Positions 48,813 through 60,885 of a stretch of DNA of 64,000 nucleotides are shown one piece after another. Position 1 is the first letter of the stretch, and each line of letters starts with the position of its first letter. Source of the DNA: Cacajao melanocephalus (lineage: Eukaryota > Chordata > Mammalia > Primates > Pitheciidae); contig CAUYLG010033190.1 in the NCBI GenBank assembly GCA_963573385.1, forward strand, positions 124,001 through 188,000, in the 5' to 3' direction. Below the pieces are notes generated by a model. That model saw only the letters and a program-made list of their open reading frames with translations. It was not told the DNA's origin and made no database searches. Position numbers and translations under genes: made by a program.

Positions 48813-49179
48813 AGAGATGATTATATTACTGCTGTTTGAAACACCCCTCATGTTCTCTCTTCTTTTTCTACATAGTTCACTGCTTTTCACTCTCATATCA
48901 CTGTTCAATATATATAAGCTTAGAGAATTAAGCATTTTAAATGCTCTGCCAATAGTCATTTTTCCAATAATTATTACTGTTGCCACATTAATCTATATTT
49001 GAGATGCAATCGCATTGAAGTGCTCAAAAATTTATAAGCTCTGTCTGTCAGAACTGAAGGAAGGAGAGAGAAACATTTAGATATTATTAAAATTGTTGGC
49101 TTATTAGTGGAAAGCATCTTAGTTTAAGTGTCAAATATCCAACTAGGGTAAATATAAGGGACTGAGGATTCTAATATAG

Positions 49180-49290
49180 GATGCTGATTTATTGTTAAGC
49201 TTTAGGTAAGTGACTTCATCTTTTCTGTGCACATCTGTAAGATGATGAAGATGATGCCTACTGAATGAATACTAATAAGCTTTAGCATAG
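49180..49290 (+). mobile_element. MIR fragment, sense
   Basis: AGCTTTAGGTAAGTGACTTC, ATCTTTTCTGTGCACATCTG and TAAGATGATGAAGATGATGC fit a diverged MIR core. Confidence 0.5.
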
Positions 49291-51344
49291 GAATGATAAA
49301 TAATAAAACACAAATTTCCTCTCTGAGAAGAAAAAAAATATGTCAATAGATGTATTGTGATGCTGGGACTTAACACTCTAAGTGGGAATTATATGCAGAG
49401 CTCAGTTTTTTCATTAACATCGGCTTATTTAAATGTGTTCCTGACTTCCATAGTTTGGTAGTTTTGTTTTACATTGTAAACAGCAGATTCTCTGTGAAAG
49501 GTAGAAATTAACCTGCGGATGCTTCTGTTTCCATCCCCATAAGATGCTGTAAGATAAATGGAAAAATACCATTTCAAAACGTAATCCAGCAGAAAATGAC
49601 TCTAACCTGCAAAACAATCCACTAGTTCACGTAAAAGGAATGATTTTCTTTCTTGAGAGAAGGGAACTTTTGTGAAGGTATACAAGCATTTGGGGCTGTC
49701 ACCCCTTATGGCTCTTCTTGCCACCCCTTCCCTGCCTCTCTGGATCCCATCAAGAGGCAAGTTAAATTCTATCTATTGTAGGAAGACTTTGGGAAAACAA
49801 AAACAAAAACAAAAACAAAAAACAAACAACAACAAAAAAAACCAAAACCTTGTACAACCACCCTCCTCTGAACTAAAGCAATTTTGTATTTTACTCCTCT
49901 CTTGACATTTCTTACATGCTGCTGTGTGTTAGTGACCATCTTATTGTTATGTTTTATCTTCCTAATTATAACACAGATGCTTAAGAGCAACTACTTTACT
50001 TTTTCTACGTTTCCTCTGATCCTCGGGAGATATTTGTGAATTTGTTGGCTTTCCTGGGGCTTTCTAAACCTAGATATAAATGTTTTACCTAAATTGCACT
50101 TCTCTTAGATTTTACAAATAGGCCCTGCTCTATCACCGTGTTCCTTCTGCAACTATGGCAGAGAATCGGCAGCAAGCCAAGCCATGGCTTATGTGGCCAT
50201 GATATCTGTATTTATGATGGTTTCCTAAATTCCTAAGACGCTTCCCCTTGTTCTGTAACACAGAGTTTCTTGTGCACAGCATGTGCTCATAAGTTAACCT
50301 TGCATACCCCACACAAAAAATACAGCCAGAAGAGCATCAGAGAAACCAAAAGGGGAATGCAAATCTTATCTATGAAACTTATAAATATGGATTATTCCTG
50401 GTCCTCCCAGATATTATGAATTATTGGTGGCTTGAAATTCATAGTATACATTCTAGTTGAAGTGGATTAAGAGTGTCTTAGAAATTGTATCCAAATTTCA
50501 GAAAACTCTTAATGGGAGCTAAATTATGCTGGTGTTCTAAGTCACATAATCAACTGAAGTGGTCTACTGCATTGCGGTGGCATCTTCTGTCTCGCTCTGC
50601 TTTTGCATTGTCAAAATTACTTGTGTCCTGCTAGCCTTGCACCGAATTTTTAGAATTGTGACGTTAAGAAGATATCAGAAAAAAAATTATAAATAATAAT
50701 AATTGCCTTGACTTTGTTTTCCTAAGGGAAGTAACATTTCGTTGGTCCCTCTCTCAAACATTTTTCTTTCTGATCGTTTTCTTTCTCACCTCCTTACAGA
50801 CCAAATGTTCATGCACACAAATGTTGGAGCAATTGTGCTTTAGGATTTTTGACACTGTACCTTTGCCAGTTAGTAGGCACTATAGTGGTAGCGCCTTGGA
50901 AGTACACGAGTCTTTCCAGAACTTGAATTGGGGGAAGGTCAGTCTTCATGCCCATTTGAGGATGTTTACTGAGCTCAAGCAAAGAACTTAAAAATGGTAT
51001 TCTTTTATTTGGAGACTTTCAGAATACCTTTGTTAGAGGTTATTACTCCTGAGGGAAAGTTGTTAAACTGACTGAAGTTTGGATAACTGGGATTGACTTG
51101 GTCCAGGTATGACCCTGGTCTGTTGTCTAGTATGTAATCCTACTAGCTCAGAATTATCCAAAGTAAAAGATAGTTATGCATAAAATGGAATTTTCTAAGC
51201 TCTTGGTGAGATTTGTCTTGTAAATCACTCATATTCTGTCTCTCCCCTTCCCTTCCTTCTCTATTAATCTAGAAATCTAGATAAAAAGATTTCTATCTTT
51301 TATTAATTCTGTCTCTTCTTAGTAATTTTCTTATCTTTATCAAT
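49291..51344. other. 2 kb without a gene or confident repeat
   Basis: Apart from the A-rich satellite at 49794-49846 nothing was recognised. The blocks 49430-49620 and 50100-50290 are of balanced composition and unidentified. Confidence 0.4.
49794..49846. repeat. (CAAAAA)n-type A-rich microsatellite
   Basis: Units of AAAAAC/AAAC repeated with drift. No adjoining SINE body was found. Confidence 0.9.
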
Positions 51345-52325
51345 TATCCATTTAATAAATGATCATTGAGCATAAATAATATGCCATCTACAGTCTTAGT
51401 TGCTAGTGAGATGAGTCAATAAATAGAAATAGATATTATCATAAGGGGATACACATTAGACAACAGTTATACAAATACAATAGTTATACAAATACATGAT
51501 TATAAATTTTGATGTTGGTTACAAAGGAAAAAATACAGGGAACTAGTCTTTCAGGGAGTTGCATCACAGAAGATTTCCTAAGAAAGTTTCACAAGAGTTG
51601 AATGAATAGAGTAGAAAGTGGGATGAAGCATGCTTCAAGCCAAGGTAACACTGTGCAAAGGATGAGAGGCAGGCAGGGGACAGAGAGTCCAGAATGTATG
51701 GACTGGAGACTACAGGGATAGGTCAGGATGTGGGAGTGGAGCAAAGGGGCTGGTTCAGGTGGGACTCAAAAAGCCATCAGGGCCACTAGTTCCTTGTATC
51801 CATTTAATAAATTTTTAGGGATTTTGAAGGATTTAGACTTTATCATAAAGCTAGTGGTAGCCAATTAAGGAATTTAAGCAGGAGAGTGATATGAACTGAT
51901 TTTGTACTGACAAAAGTTCATTCTGGAGAAGAGAGAGAACTAAGGGCCAGAGCAGACATGTGCAAAGCTGTTAAAAGGCTACTGGAAGATCCCATGAGAG
52001 GAACAAGATGGCAGTGTGGATGCCGGCTGTGGCCACAGAGAGGAGGAAATTTAGCAGGTTTCAGGAGTGATTGAGGTAGAGGGTCAGGATTTGGGGAAGG
52101 GATTAGGAGATCTCAGAGGAATGTTTAGATTTCTGGATGCACAAATGCCTTCATGTTGCAGGCATTCCCTGAAACAGGAGACAATGCAAGTTGCTTTGGC
52201 TGTGAGTTTGGCATTAGACGTGATAAAGACGAGGCGATTTTGACATAGTCTTATGTGTATGTCATGGAGGTACTTTGTTCAATTCTAGAGCTCAAAAGAG
52301 AGGTTTGGGCCAGAGGAATTAGTAT
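51345..52325 (-). mobile_element. Long diverged L2-type LINE remnant, antisense
   Basis: It starts with CATTTAATAAATGATCATTG, then AGCATAAATAATATGCCATC and AGTCTTAGTTGCTAGTGAG. It continues through TTTCCTAAGAAAGTTTCACA, CAAAGGATGAGAGGCAGGCA, GTAGCCAATTAAGGAATTTA, AGCAGGAGAGTGATATGAAC, ACAAAAGTTCATTCTGGAGA and GGCTACTGGAAGATCC. This order is that of a well-known old LINE 3' region read in antisense. I assign it to L2 with moderate confidence; an L1M origin of part of it is possible. A 17-bp tandem duplication (AGTTATACAAATACAAT type) sits at 51466-51500. All frames are broken by stops. Confidence 0.55.
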
Positions 52326-52774
52326 GACAAAGAGAGGATATGTCAGTTAATTTTATTTCAATAGAGCATTTTTCTAAAGGTAAGCTGAACATTCCTTTTA
52401 AAAGTTTCTCTTAGTTTATGTTGTAGTATTTTTATTTTCTCACTTACCGAAATGTACAAATTCAGTTCCCTGTACTGTGTTTGGTTACCTGGAATTTCAT
52501 TCTATCCAATATTATTTTCATGCCTAATTTATCTTTGATTTGGATGTAATATCAGTGAAACCTGTTATTTGTATTCAATTTTTAAAGAAACTCTTAGATT
52601 TTAAAAGTCAGGCATGTCCTCAAATGAATCTGACTTACTTTATAAGAAGAACGGATTGGCATTCTGATAGAGTCCTGGAAATGGATTCTTGGAGATATAG
52701 CTATGTGTTGGTCTTTCTACATTTGTCTCTGTGATTGTGGATTATGATGCAGGTGGACTTTGCTCCTTTCCTCT
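52326..52774. other. Unassigned stretch
   Basis: No repeat family recognised; a 64-codon plus frame at 52540-52734 lacks splice support. Confidence 0.4.
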
Positions 52775-52905
52775 GCACTATCCAGCAAAGTGACCTTGAG
52801 CAAGCTGCCAGCCCTATTGGATCATCATTACTCATATTTTGTGGAGAAGATTGCAGTAACATGATCTCTGAAGTTCATTTTAGCTTTAGGATTCTATGAA
52901 AGTTA
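52775..52905 (+). mobile_element. MIR-type SINE fragment, sense
   Basis: AGTGACCTTGAGCAAGCTGC near the start and TCTCTGAAGTTCATTTTAGC, TTTAGGATTCTATG at the end match the MIR core and the 'ggtcccttccagctctaaaattctatg' tail. Confidence 0.7.
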
Positions 52906-53772
52906 GCATTAATCCTAGGAAAATAGTTACAGATAAGGATGGTGGAGTGCAGTTATTTTAAGTGCTGGAAAAGTTGTAGCTCTCTGGAGGAACTGAATCT
53001 TCTGAAATTATTCAGTTTGTAATACAGGGGAGCTCAAAATGTCCACCCTCCCATCTTTCTTCATGTACTTGAAGGCAGTTAAATTACTCCTAAAAATGTG
53101 AAATGGAGGTGTGAACATTTCTAGAGGCAATTAAGTTGTTCTGCATTTTACTGGTAAATTCTATCTTTTTTTTTTTTAAAAAGAGAGACAGAGGTTTATG
53201 TAAAAATGGAGAAAAAGGAAATTTCATGTGCAGATGTAAAATACCATCTGTGCTTCTGGATCCATTCCATGCTCCACACCTTCGTTGAAAGAAATTGTTG
53301 ATTGTAAGCTCAGATTTTGCTGGCTAGTTATAAAAGCTTCCTGTGTTGCTTATCATGCATTTTAAAAATAGATAGCTTTGAATGTGTGAGTTAATTTTTA
53401 GCCTCATTTGCCCAGGCCTCCTAACTCAAGAAGCGTGCTTTTAGTGAACCCACAATTCAGTTCATATTCAAAGCAATTAATAGTAGTGGGGAGTTACAAG
53501 GTGCTGACCTTCAGAATGTTTGTCATAGCTTCCTTTTCCTCCTAGTGGTAGGTTGGGCCCATCTGATTTCCTGGACTGGAGCACTCATCTGTACCTTACT
53601 TTGAGGAAATATTAAACATTGGCAGAACTGCAAGTATGTAGTCTCATGACATTGGAGAATCTTGCATTACTTACAGATAAAGTAGACTTAGATTACATTT
53701 TTTAAATTTAAGATTTCTGACCATTATATTTTTCTTCAAAATTGTTCAGTTAAGAGCATTTTAAATCATATT
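52906..53772. other. Unassigned stretch
   Basis: No feature recognised apart from a T run near 53166-53177. Confidence 0.4.
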
Positions 53773-53813
53773 TGTGTGTGTGTGTGTGTGTGTGCGCGCG
53801 CGCGTGTGTGTGC
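53773..53813. repeat. (TG)11(CG)5(TG)4 alternating purine-pyrimidine tract
   Basis: 41 bases of strict alternation with a central CGCGCGCGCG at 53795-53804. This is a strong Z-DNA-forming pattern. The five consecutive CpGs are unusual in this CpG-depleted window. The 66-codon frame beginning here is a by-product. Confidence 0.97.
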
Positions 53814-54700
53814 AGAAATTCTTAGAACCAACACAAAACAACCGAATTTGTATCCCTCTTCTCTGAGCCATAGTAACTACAAATATATCAGTTGTTCAGG
53901 TACCAAGCAGCTGCAGGAAACAAACTTATTATTAGAAGCTCAAGATAGCTATCCCAAGTGCCAAATGCATCTTTAAGTACCTAAAGTGAGAGAATCAATT
54001 ACACGGATATTGCTTAATATGCAAAAGGGAGGTAGAGAGCTACCCATTTTCAGCATGAGTCTATATGTTAAGTATAAACCGTTTTAATGGGTAGCTTGAT
54101 TCTCAAATGTGTGCTTTTCATACATATAATTCATAATATACATTCATACATAAATGAATTATAATTTATAACATTAAGAATGTATTTTGTGGATTTATAT
54201 AAATGTCTTTAGCTGGCATAAGGCAGAACCTATACACATTTCTCTTTGAATAATAGAAATGTTTATTTTTAGAAGGACATTTTCTCTAGATAAATTTTTA
54301 TGGTAAGAGTTAAAGGGCTACATGGCATTATTTTTATAATTCACTAAATCTTAGTGTAGCTATGCAAAATAAATATCTGTATCCAAACCTAGAAACTCTG
54401 CCATTAATTACATTTTGTTATTAGTCGAAAGTTAGTTAAATTTTGCAAGTTAACTCATCCGTAAAATGTGATTGAATTGTGAGAATGAATTCAGGTAATT
54501 GTGAAACAAAGACTTAGAAAAAAATAAAATGTTCTTTTTGTTTTACTTAGCATTTTTCATGAGCTTTTATTACTTTTCAAAACTTTCATTTCATTCTTTT
54601 TATCTCTATTTTGTAGTATAGTTAAGCAGCTATACCTGTGTTTGATTTTTTTTTTTTGCTCTTTTGTTCATGTGCTTTTAAAAACACCTCACCAGATAAC
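53814..54700. other. Unassigned stretch
   Basis: TATA/CATA-rich in 54120-54170; otherwise no feature recognised. Confidence 0.4.
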
Positions 54701-54846
54701 TTATTTTGTATCTCAATTATGTTTTGTGTGATTCTCTCATTTTTTCTCTTTATTTTGTGTATTATTTTTTATGTGATTCTCTCATTTTTTCTCTTTATTT
54801 TGTATCTCTATTTTTATGTGATTCTCTCATTTTTTTTCTCTTTATT
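54701..54846. repeat. Three-copy minisatellite, period about 45-49 bp
   Basis: The unit begins TTATTTTGTATCTC and contains GTGATTCTCTCATTTTTTCTC. Copies start at about 54701, 54750 and 54795, with a partial fourth at 54842. The repeated peptide in the 81- and 69-codon frames across it comes from the repeat and is not a protein. Confidence 0.9.
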
Positions 54847-55329
54847 GAGCTTAATCATAGCATATCTGTTCATTCTTGTTTAAGAGAGATGTTGACAAAT
54901 CAGAGCTTTTACTGAAGATGATGATCAGGATGGCAAAGAATTTAAATATAAAATATAAGTTTAGAATTTGATGATATTTAGACTGAAAGAAAAAAAGATT
55001 TAAGGGAGATAATTCTCTAAATAGATGAAAAAAAGCAATATGAAGGTAAAATATTGTTCCAGATTTCAAAATTTAGACAATTAGTGGAAAATATGGGAGA
55101 GTCAATTTTATGTCAATATAAAGAGTTTTAAAAACTAATTAGAGCTATTAAAATGTAATACCTTTTCGATTTTCAAGTAGGTCATGGGACCAGTTTTTCT
55201 GTACAAACTGAATAAATTAGATATAGTTCCTAGAGCTGTGCAAGCAGTAAGGACTAAAAGAACTAAGATTTCAGAAAGGAAAATTACTCCCAGGCACGCA
55301 AGTATGTATTTCTCTGAGGGCATTTGCTG
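54847..55329. other. Unassigned, possibly the 5' part of the LINE-1 that follows
   Basis: A-rich sense-strand composition similar to LINE-1, but I recognise no specific blocks before about 55330. Confidence 0.35.
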
Positions 55330-56449
<1,120 letters not shown>

Positions 56450-58599
56450 TTAATAAGATAGTAATAATCAAACAGATATTCTTGAACTGAAACAACAACA
56501 ACAAAAAACCCTACCTCTATCTGAAATTAAGAGTTTGCTAGAGACATATAATAAAATGGGCACAATAGAAGTTTAGTGAACTGGAAAATACTCAAAGCAT
56601 AGAAAGAAAAAGAAAGGGAAAAATTAGATACCGTATAAATGGTATTTGTGTTATGCTGATTTTTTAAAACATATGTAAAAATCAAAGTCCCAAAGTAGAG
56701 GAAAGAATACAAGGGGAGATACATTTTTTGAGGAGTTAAAGCCAGGAATTTTCTAAAATTTTGGAAAGGCAGCCACACACAGATTCAAGAAGTTTAGCAA
56801 AATTGAAGCAGGATAAATACAGTAAAAACATTCATAGGGACATTTTGGTAAAACTGCTGAAAACCAGGTAACAAGATCTTAAATGAAGTCAAAGAAACAG
56901 GACACATTACCTTTAAAGAGCAAATATAGGATTGAGAATTGACTTTATGAAAGAAGTGAGAAGATAAATGAAATGTATTATTGAGAGAAAATACCTGCCA
57001 ACCTACAATTGTGTAACTAATAAAAATATATCTATGAAAAATATGGAAAGAAAGACATTTTCTGACCGAAAGAAGCCACTCCAAAATACAAACACAGGAA
57101 TTACTCAGTCTGAGGCCTGCACGAAAAGGAATACCAAAAGAAATAATTGTAAGTAGAAGAATGACCTTAAATAGAACCATGGAAAGGTCTGAGTGATTGA
57201 AGAATACTGGAGAGTATAAACACATTTTATACAAATGAACATGAACTATATTGAACAATAAGAGTAATGCTTTGTGAAGTTTAAAATACATACAGAATAA
57301 TATGTGACATCAATACCATTAAAAAAGTAAGAAGTAATAAATGAAGTTTAAAACTTCTATGGCTTGGCAATTCTGGGAAGGTAGTAAAGGTAGTAATTAC
57401 ATTATATAGAACCAATTCAAGGATGAATGTTGTAATTGCTCAGGTAAACACTAAAAGAAGAGTAACAGAAAGTGTAGCTAACACATTACTAGAAATAAAT
57501 AAATGAGTGTTTAATGCAAAGAGAAGGTATGAGAAAAAAAGAATATAGTAAACAGACATTTAGATACAAAATGGAGGAAAACATAGCAGAAAACCTTTGT
57601 AACTTTGGTGTAGGCAAGGATTTCTTAATCAGGACACAAACAACATGAACCATAAAAGAAAATATATAGAGAGAGGTTGGTTTATATTAAAACTAAGAAC
57701 TTTTGTTCATCAAAGCATACCATTAAGAGAATGAAAAGACATTCACAGAGTGGGAGAAGATATTCTTAATACATTCATCTGACAAATGACTCATTCAGAT
57801 TACATAATGAACTCCTACAAATAAAAAAGATAAAGACAAAAGACAAATAATCCAATAAAAAAAGTGAGTAAAAGTCTTGAACAGACACTGCACACAAGAC
57901 GATATCCAAATTGTCAATATATATGTGAAAAAGAACTTAACGTCATCAGTTATTGTACTAATGCAAATTAAATTAAAATGTGATAATACCACACACTGAC
58001 AAGGATGACTAAAATGAAAAAGGCAGAAAATATGTGTTGGGCAATGATGTAGAGCAATGAAAGTTCTCATGATCTGCTGGTGGGTGTATAAATTGAAACG
58101 TCTTTGGAAAAATTTACAATGCATATTCTATGACCAAGTATTTCTACTTGTAGGTATACATACAGGAGAAATATGTACACATGTTAACCAAAAGATGTAA
58201 AAAATGTTCATAGCAACCCTTTTTGTAGTAGTGCCAAAACAGAAATGCTCATTAATGAAACCTATGGTAAAAAGAAATTGGAGTATTCATACAGTAGAAT
58301 TATACAGTTATGAGAATGAATGAATATCAGCTACCTATAACAATGAATGAATCTCATAATGTTGAGTGAGATACAATATTCAGACACAACAGAGTATATA
58401 CTGAGTGATTCTACTTATAGAAAGTTCAAAAACAGACAGAAATAATCTATATATTTAGGTCAGAATAGTGGTTACTCTTGGTAGGGACTGGGTGGGGTGG
58501 GGTGGGCTTCTGTACTGCTTGCAATATCTGTTTCTTAGTTTAGATATTGCTTACATAGATGTATTCAGTTTATGAATATTCACATCATAATGTGTGTAC

Positions 58600-58600
<1 letters not shown>
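56450..58600 (+). mobile_element. HAL1/L1M-type LINE, ORF1-end, deleted ORF2 and 3'UTR
   Basis: Order seen: ORF1 C-terminal region (CACAGATTCAAGAAGTTTAG, AAAACTGCTGAAAACCAGG, AGACATTTTCTGACCGAAAG); the ORF1-ORF2 spacer (GTAGCTAACACATTACTAG, before about 57500); then directly the ORF2 C-terminal part (AGGCAAGGATTTCTTAATCA, TGTTCATCAAAGCATACCAT, GTGGGAGAAGATATTC, GATCTGCTGGTGGGTGTATA) and 3'UTR-like sequence (GTGAGATACAATATTCAGAC, CAGAATAGTGGTTACTCTTG, GGACTGGGTGGGG). The endonuclease and most of the reverse transcriptase region of ORF2 are absent; the junction lies near 57540-57600. All frames are broken. Long minus-strand frames (56794-57291 and 57795-58124) are antisense by-products. Confidence 0.75.

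Positions 58601-58630
<30 letters not shown>
58599..58630. repeat. (TA)n(CA)n microsatellite at the LINE end
   Basis: TATA run of about 11 units followed by CACACACACA. It lies just past the last recognisable LINE 3'UTR block. Confidence 0.9.
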
Positions 58631-58941
58631 ATATTATGCTTCAAAAACAAGTTAATTACAATGAGCTTTTTTGAGTTAATAAGTTTCCTGTTGGAAATAT
58701 TCAAATAAAGAACTTGGATGATTATATGTAAAGGAGACTTTGGAAGGAATTTCTGCATTGAGGTAAAAAAATATCATCACTAGATGATTATGCAAACTCT
58801 TTAATTCTGAGATTCTCTGATTTTTTTTAAGAAAGGGTATACTTTGATCATTCATCTTCATATATTTCTCTTTCCTTTACTAATGAAGTTTGAGACTATA
58901 GCCTACTTTCACTTTTGCCAGTTTACCTCCCATTTCCTCTT
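58631..58941. other. Unassigned stretch
   Basis: No feature recognised before the left target-site duplication of the next Alu. Confidence 0.4.
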
Positions 58942-58959
58942 AAACTCATACCATTTCTT
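58942..58959. repeat. Left target-site duplication of the next Alu
   Basis: AAACTCATACCATTTCTT, 17 of 18 bases identical to AAACTCATAGCATTTCTT at 59325-59342. Confidence 0.9.
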
Positions 58960-59324
58960 TTTTCTTTTTCCTTTCTCTTTTTCTCTTTCTTAGATATATA
59001 TATGTATACACACACACACACACACACACACACGTGTGTGTGTGTTTGAGACAAGGTTTCACTCTGTCGCTCAGAGTAGAGGGCAGTGGCAATCTGAGCT
59101 GCAATCTCTACCTTCCAAGTTTAAGTGATTCTCCTGCCTTAGCCTCCCAAGTAGCTGGGATTACAGGTGCCTGAGACCAAATGCAGCTGATTTTTGTATT
59201 TTTAGTACAGACAGGGTTTCACCACGTTGGCCAGGCTGGTCTTGAACTCCTGGCCTCAGGTGATCTGCCTGCCTTGGCCTCCCAAAGTGCTTGGATTACA
59301 GGCGTGAGCCACAGTGCCCAGCCC
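58960..59324 (-). mobile_element. Alu SINE, antisense, with microsatellite-converted tail
   Basis: The body at 59048-59324 reads GAGACAAGGTTTCACTCTGT through GCCCAGCC, with both monomers and a short deletion near 59090-59100. The tail region 58960-59047, which should be a T-run on this strand, is a TTTTTC-rich stretch followed by ATATATATGTATA, (CA)13 and (GT)6. Target-site duplications at 58942-58959 and 59325-59342 bracket tail and body together, so the microsatellites arose within the insertion. The minus-strand target reads TT/AAGAAA, compatible with L1 endonuclease. Confidence 0.95.
59008..59045. repeat. (CA)13(GT)6 microsatellite in the Alu tail
   Basis: Uninterrupted ACAC run changing to GTGT at the CACGTG junction, preceded by ATATATATGTAT. 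Confidence 0.95.
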
Positions 59325-59418
59325 AAACTCATAGCATTTCTTAATCATTAACTGTTCAGGGGCCAAATCTGATAGATTATTTTAGTCTTTTTCTAATATA
59401 TTTGGGTCATTTGCTGTT

Positions 59419-59434
59419 GAGGACTCATTTTCTT
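59419..59434. repeat. Left target-site duplication of the second Alu
   Basis: GAGGACTCATTTTCTT, identical to 59749-59764 (16/16). Confidence 0.95.
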
Positions 59435-59748
59435 TTTCTTTCTATTTTTTTTTTTTGTTGTTGAGATGGCATCTCACACCGTCACCTAGGCTGAAGTACA
59501 GTGGTACAATGTCGGCTCACTGGAAACTCTGCCTCTTGAGTTCAAGTGATTCTCCTGCCTTAGCCTCCCGAGTAGCTGGGATTACAGGCACCCGCAATCA
59601 CGACTGGCTAATCTCTGTATTTTTTTTAACTAGAGACGGGATTTCACCATGTTGGCCAAGTTGGTCTCGAACTCCTGACCTCAGGTGATCTGCCTGCCTT
59701 AGCCTCCCAAAGTGCTAGGATTACAGGCGTGAGTCACCTCGCCTGACC
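59435..59748 (-). mobile_element. Full-length Alu SINE, antisense, with exact TSD
   Basis: T-rich tail, then GAGATGGCATCTCACACCGT, the right-to-left monomer order, CTCGAACTCCTGACCTCAGG, AGTGCTAGGATTACAGGCGT and CTCGCCTGACC. Exact 16-bp duplications flank it. The 77-codon frame within it is an Alu by-product. Confidence 0.97.
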
Positions 59749-59764
59749 GAGGACTCATTTTCTT

Positions 59765-60715
59765 AAAACTCTCTCCTCTCAGTTTTTCTGATGTTACTCT
59801 TTTCTTGTTATTTTTTTCTTGTCTCTTTTTTTCTCTGATAATTATTGAAACATAAGAACTTTCCAAAGTTCTATTCTTGGTCTGCTTCTCACCCTATAAA
59901 ATTCTTTGTGTGATTTTAAGCACTTTAAGACCTTACTCGTTATTCACCTGTTGTTAAGTTTCAAATCTGTGTTTCTAAACTCAGAACTCTCCAGGGTTCT
60001 AGTCTTACATATTCAGCTGTTTAACAGACAGATCCATCTGAATGTCCCCCAAAGTGACACATACAAGACTGAATTCCTTTCTTTCCCCCAATCCTTATCA
60101 TCTTTTATTATTCCCTTTACCTGGAAGTAGTGTTACCATCTGTATTGACTTTATGCAGCCTGGGAGCCGTTTTGGACTCTCCAGTCCCTCACTTTCCTCT
60201 TTCCACATCCAGTCACTTCCAAGGCCGAAACCACCCTTACTTTTTAACATTATATATTGTTCCTCCCTTCGCTTCCATTTTCCACTGACTCAGCTTTAGC
60301 TCTCATTATTTCTCTAAATAGTTTCCAAAAAGATTTGTCTTCTAGTTTTATACTCAGCAGATACATTGTGCACAATGATGCCAGCATTGATTTCTCTCAC
60401 TAGGATGTTCTTCAATTCTTCTCTTGGTGATGGATTACCTACTCTTTAGACACTTGGTTTAAATGTGGGTTTCCCTGTGAAGCCAGGATGAACCTTTACC
60501 CAACCTGTCAGATTGAATTAACACCTCCTTCCTTTGTGTTCCCAATGCTCCCTGTACATACTTTCAGCCAAACATTTGTCCTATTTCATTCCATGTATTC
60601 ATGAGACTGGGAGTATGTCTTATTTATCCTGTTGTATTCAGCACACAGTGTGCACAGATTGAATGAATAAAATAATGAATGAATGAATGACTACATGAAT
60701 GAATGAATAGGATAG
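59765..60715 (+). mobile_element. L2 LINE 3' region, sense, ending in GAAT repeats
   Basis: Recognised in order: ATCTGAATGTCCCCCAAAGT and ACTGAATTCCTTTCTTTCC; GGGAGCCGTTTTGGACTCTC; CACATCCAGTCACTTCCAAG; CCCTGTGAAGCCAGGATGAA; CCTCCTTCCTTTGTGTTCCC; CATGAGACTGGGAGTATGTC; TGTATTCAGCACACAGTGTG; then (GAAT)n at 60659-60710. This is the usual L2 end. The two overlapping plus frames at 59906-60299 come from this element and contain no intact reverse transcriptase. Confidence 0.75.
60659..60710. repeat. (GAAT)n repeat, L2 terminus
   Basis: Interrupted GAAT units, partly expanded beyond the two or three copies usual at L2 ends. Confidence 0.9.
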
Positions 60716-60734
60716 TTGAGCGTAGTCTGAATCT

Positions 60735-60885
60735 ATGTTTTCCAGTTTCTTATTTTGAATCACCTGAGAGCTTGTTAATAATACCGACTCTTAGCCCTCA
60801 CCTTGGATGTACTCTAAGGAAAAAGCTAGGAGATTCTTTTTATTAGATAAGTTTGGGGAACATTAGTCTAAATTATTATCTTAAT
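60735..60885. mobile_element. Diverged MER5A-like fragment
   Basis: TTTTGAATCACCTGAGAGCT, TGTTAATAATACCGACTC and AAGTTTGGGGAACATTAGTC fit a degraded MER5A-type element. Confidence 0.5.

Noticed and set aside
54638..54915. Repetitive peptide in two frames
   Set aside because: Explained by the three-copy minisatellite.
56794..57291. 165-codon open frame on the minus strand, the longest in the window
   Set aside because: It lies antisense within the ORF1-end region of an old LINE-1, where A-rich sense sequence depletes stops on the opposite strand.
57795..58124. 109-codon minus-strand frame
   Set aside because: Antisense to the LINE-1 ORF2 C-terminal region; no independent support.
59455..59688. 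77-codon frame with protein-like sequence
   Set aside because: This is the usual translation of an antisense Alu.
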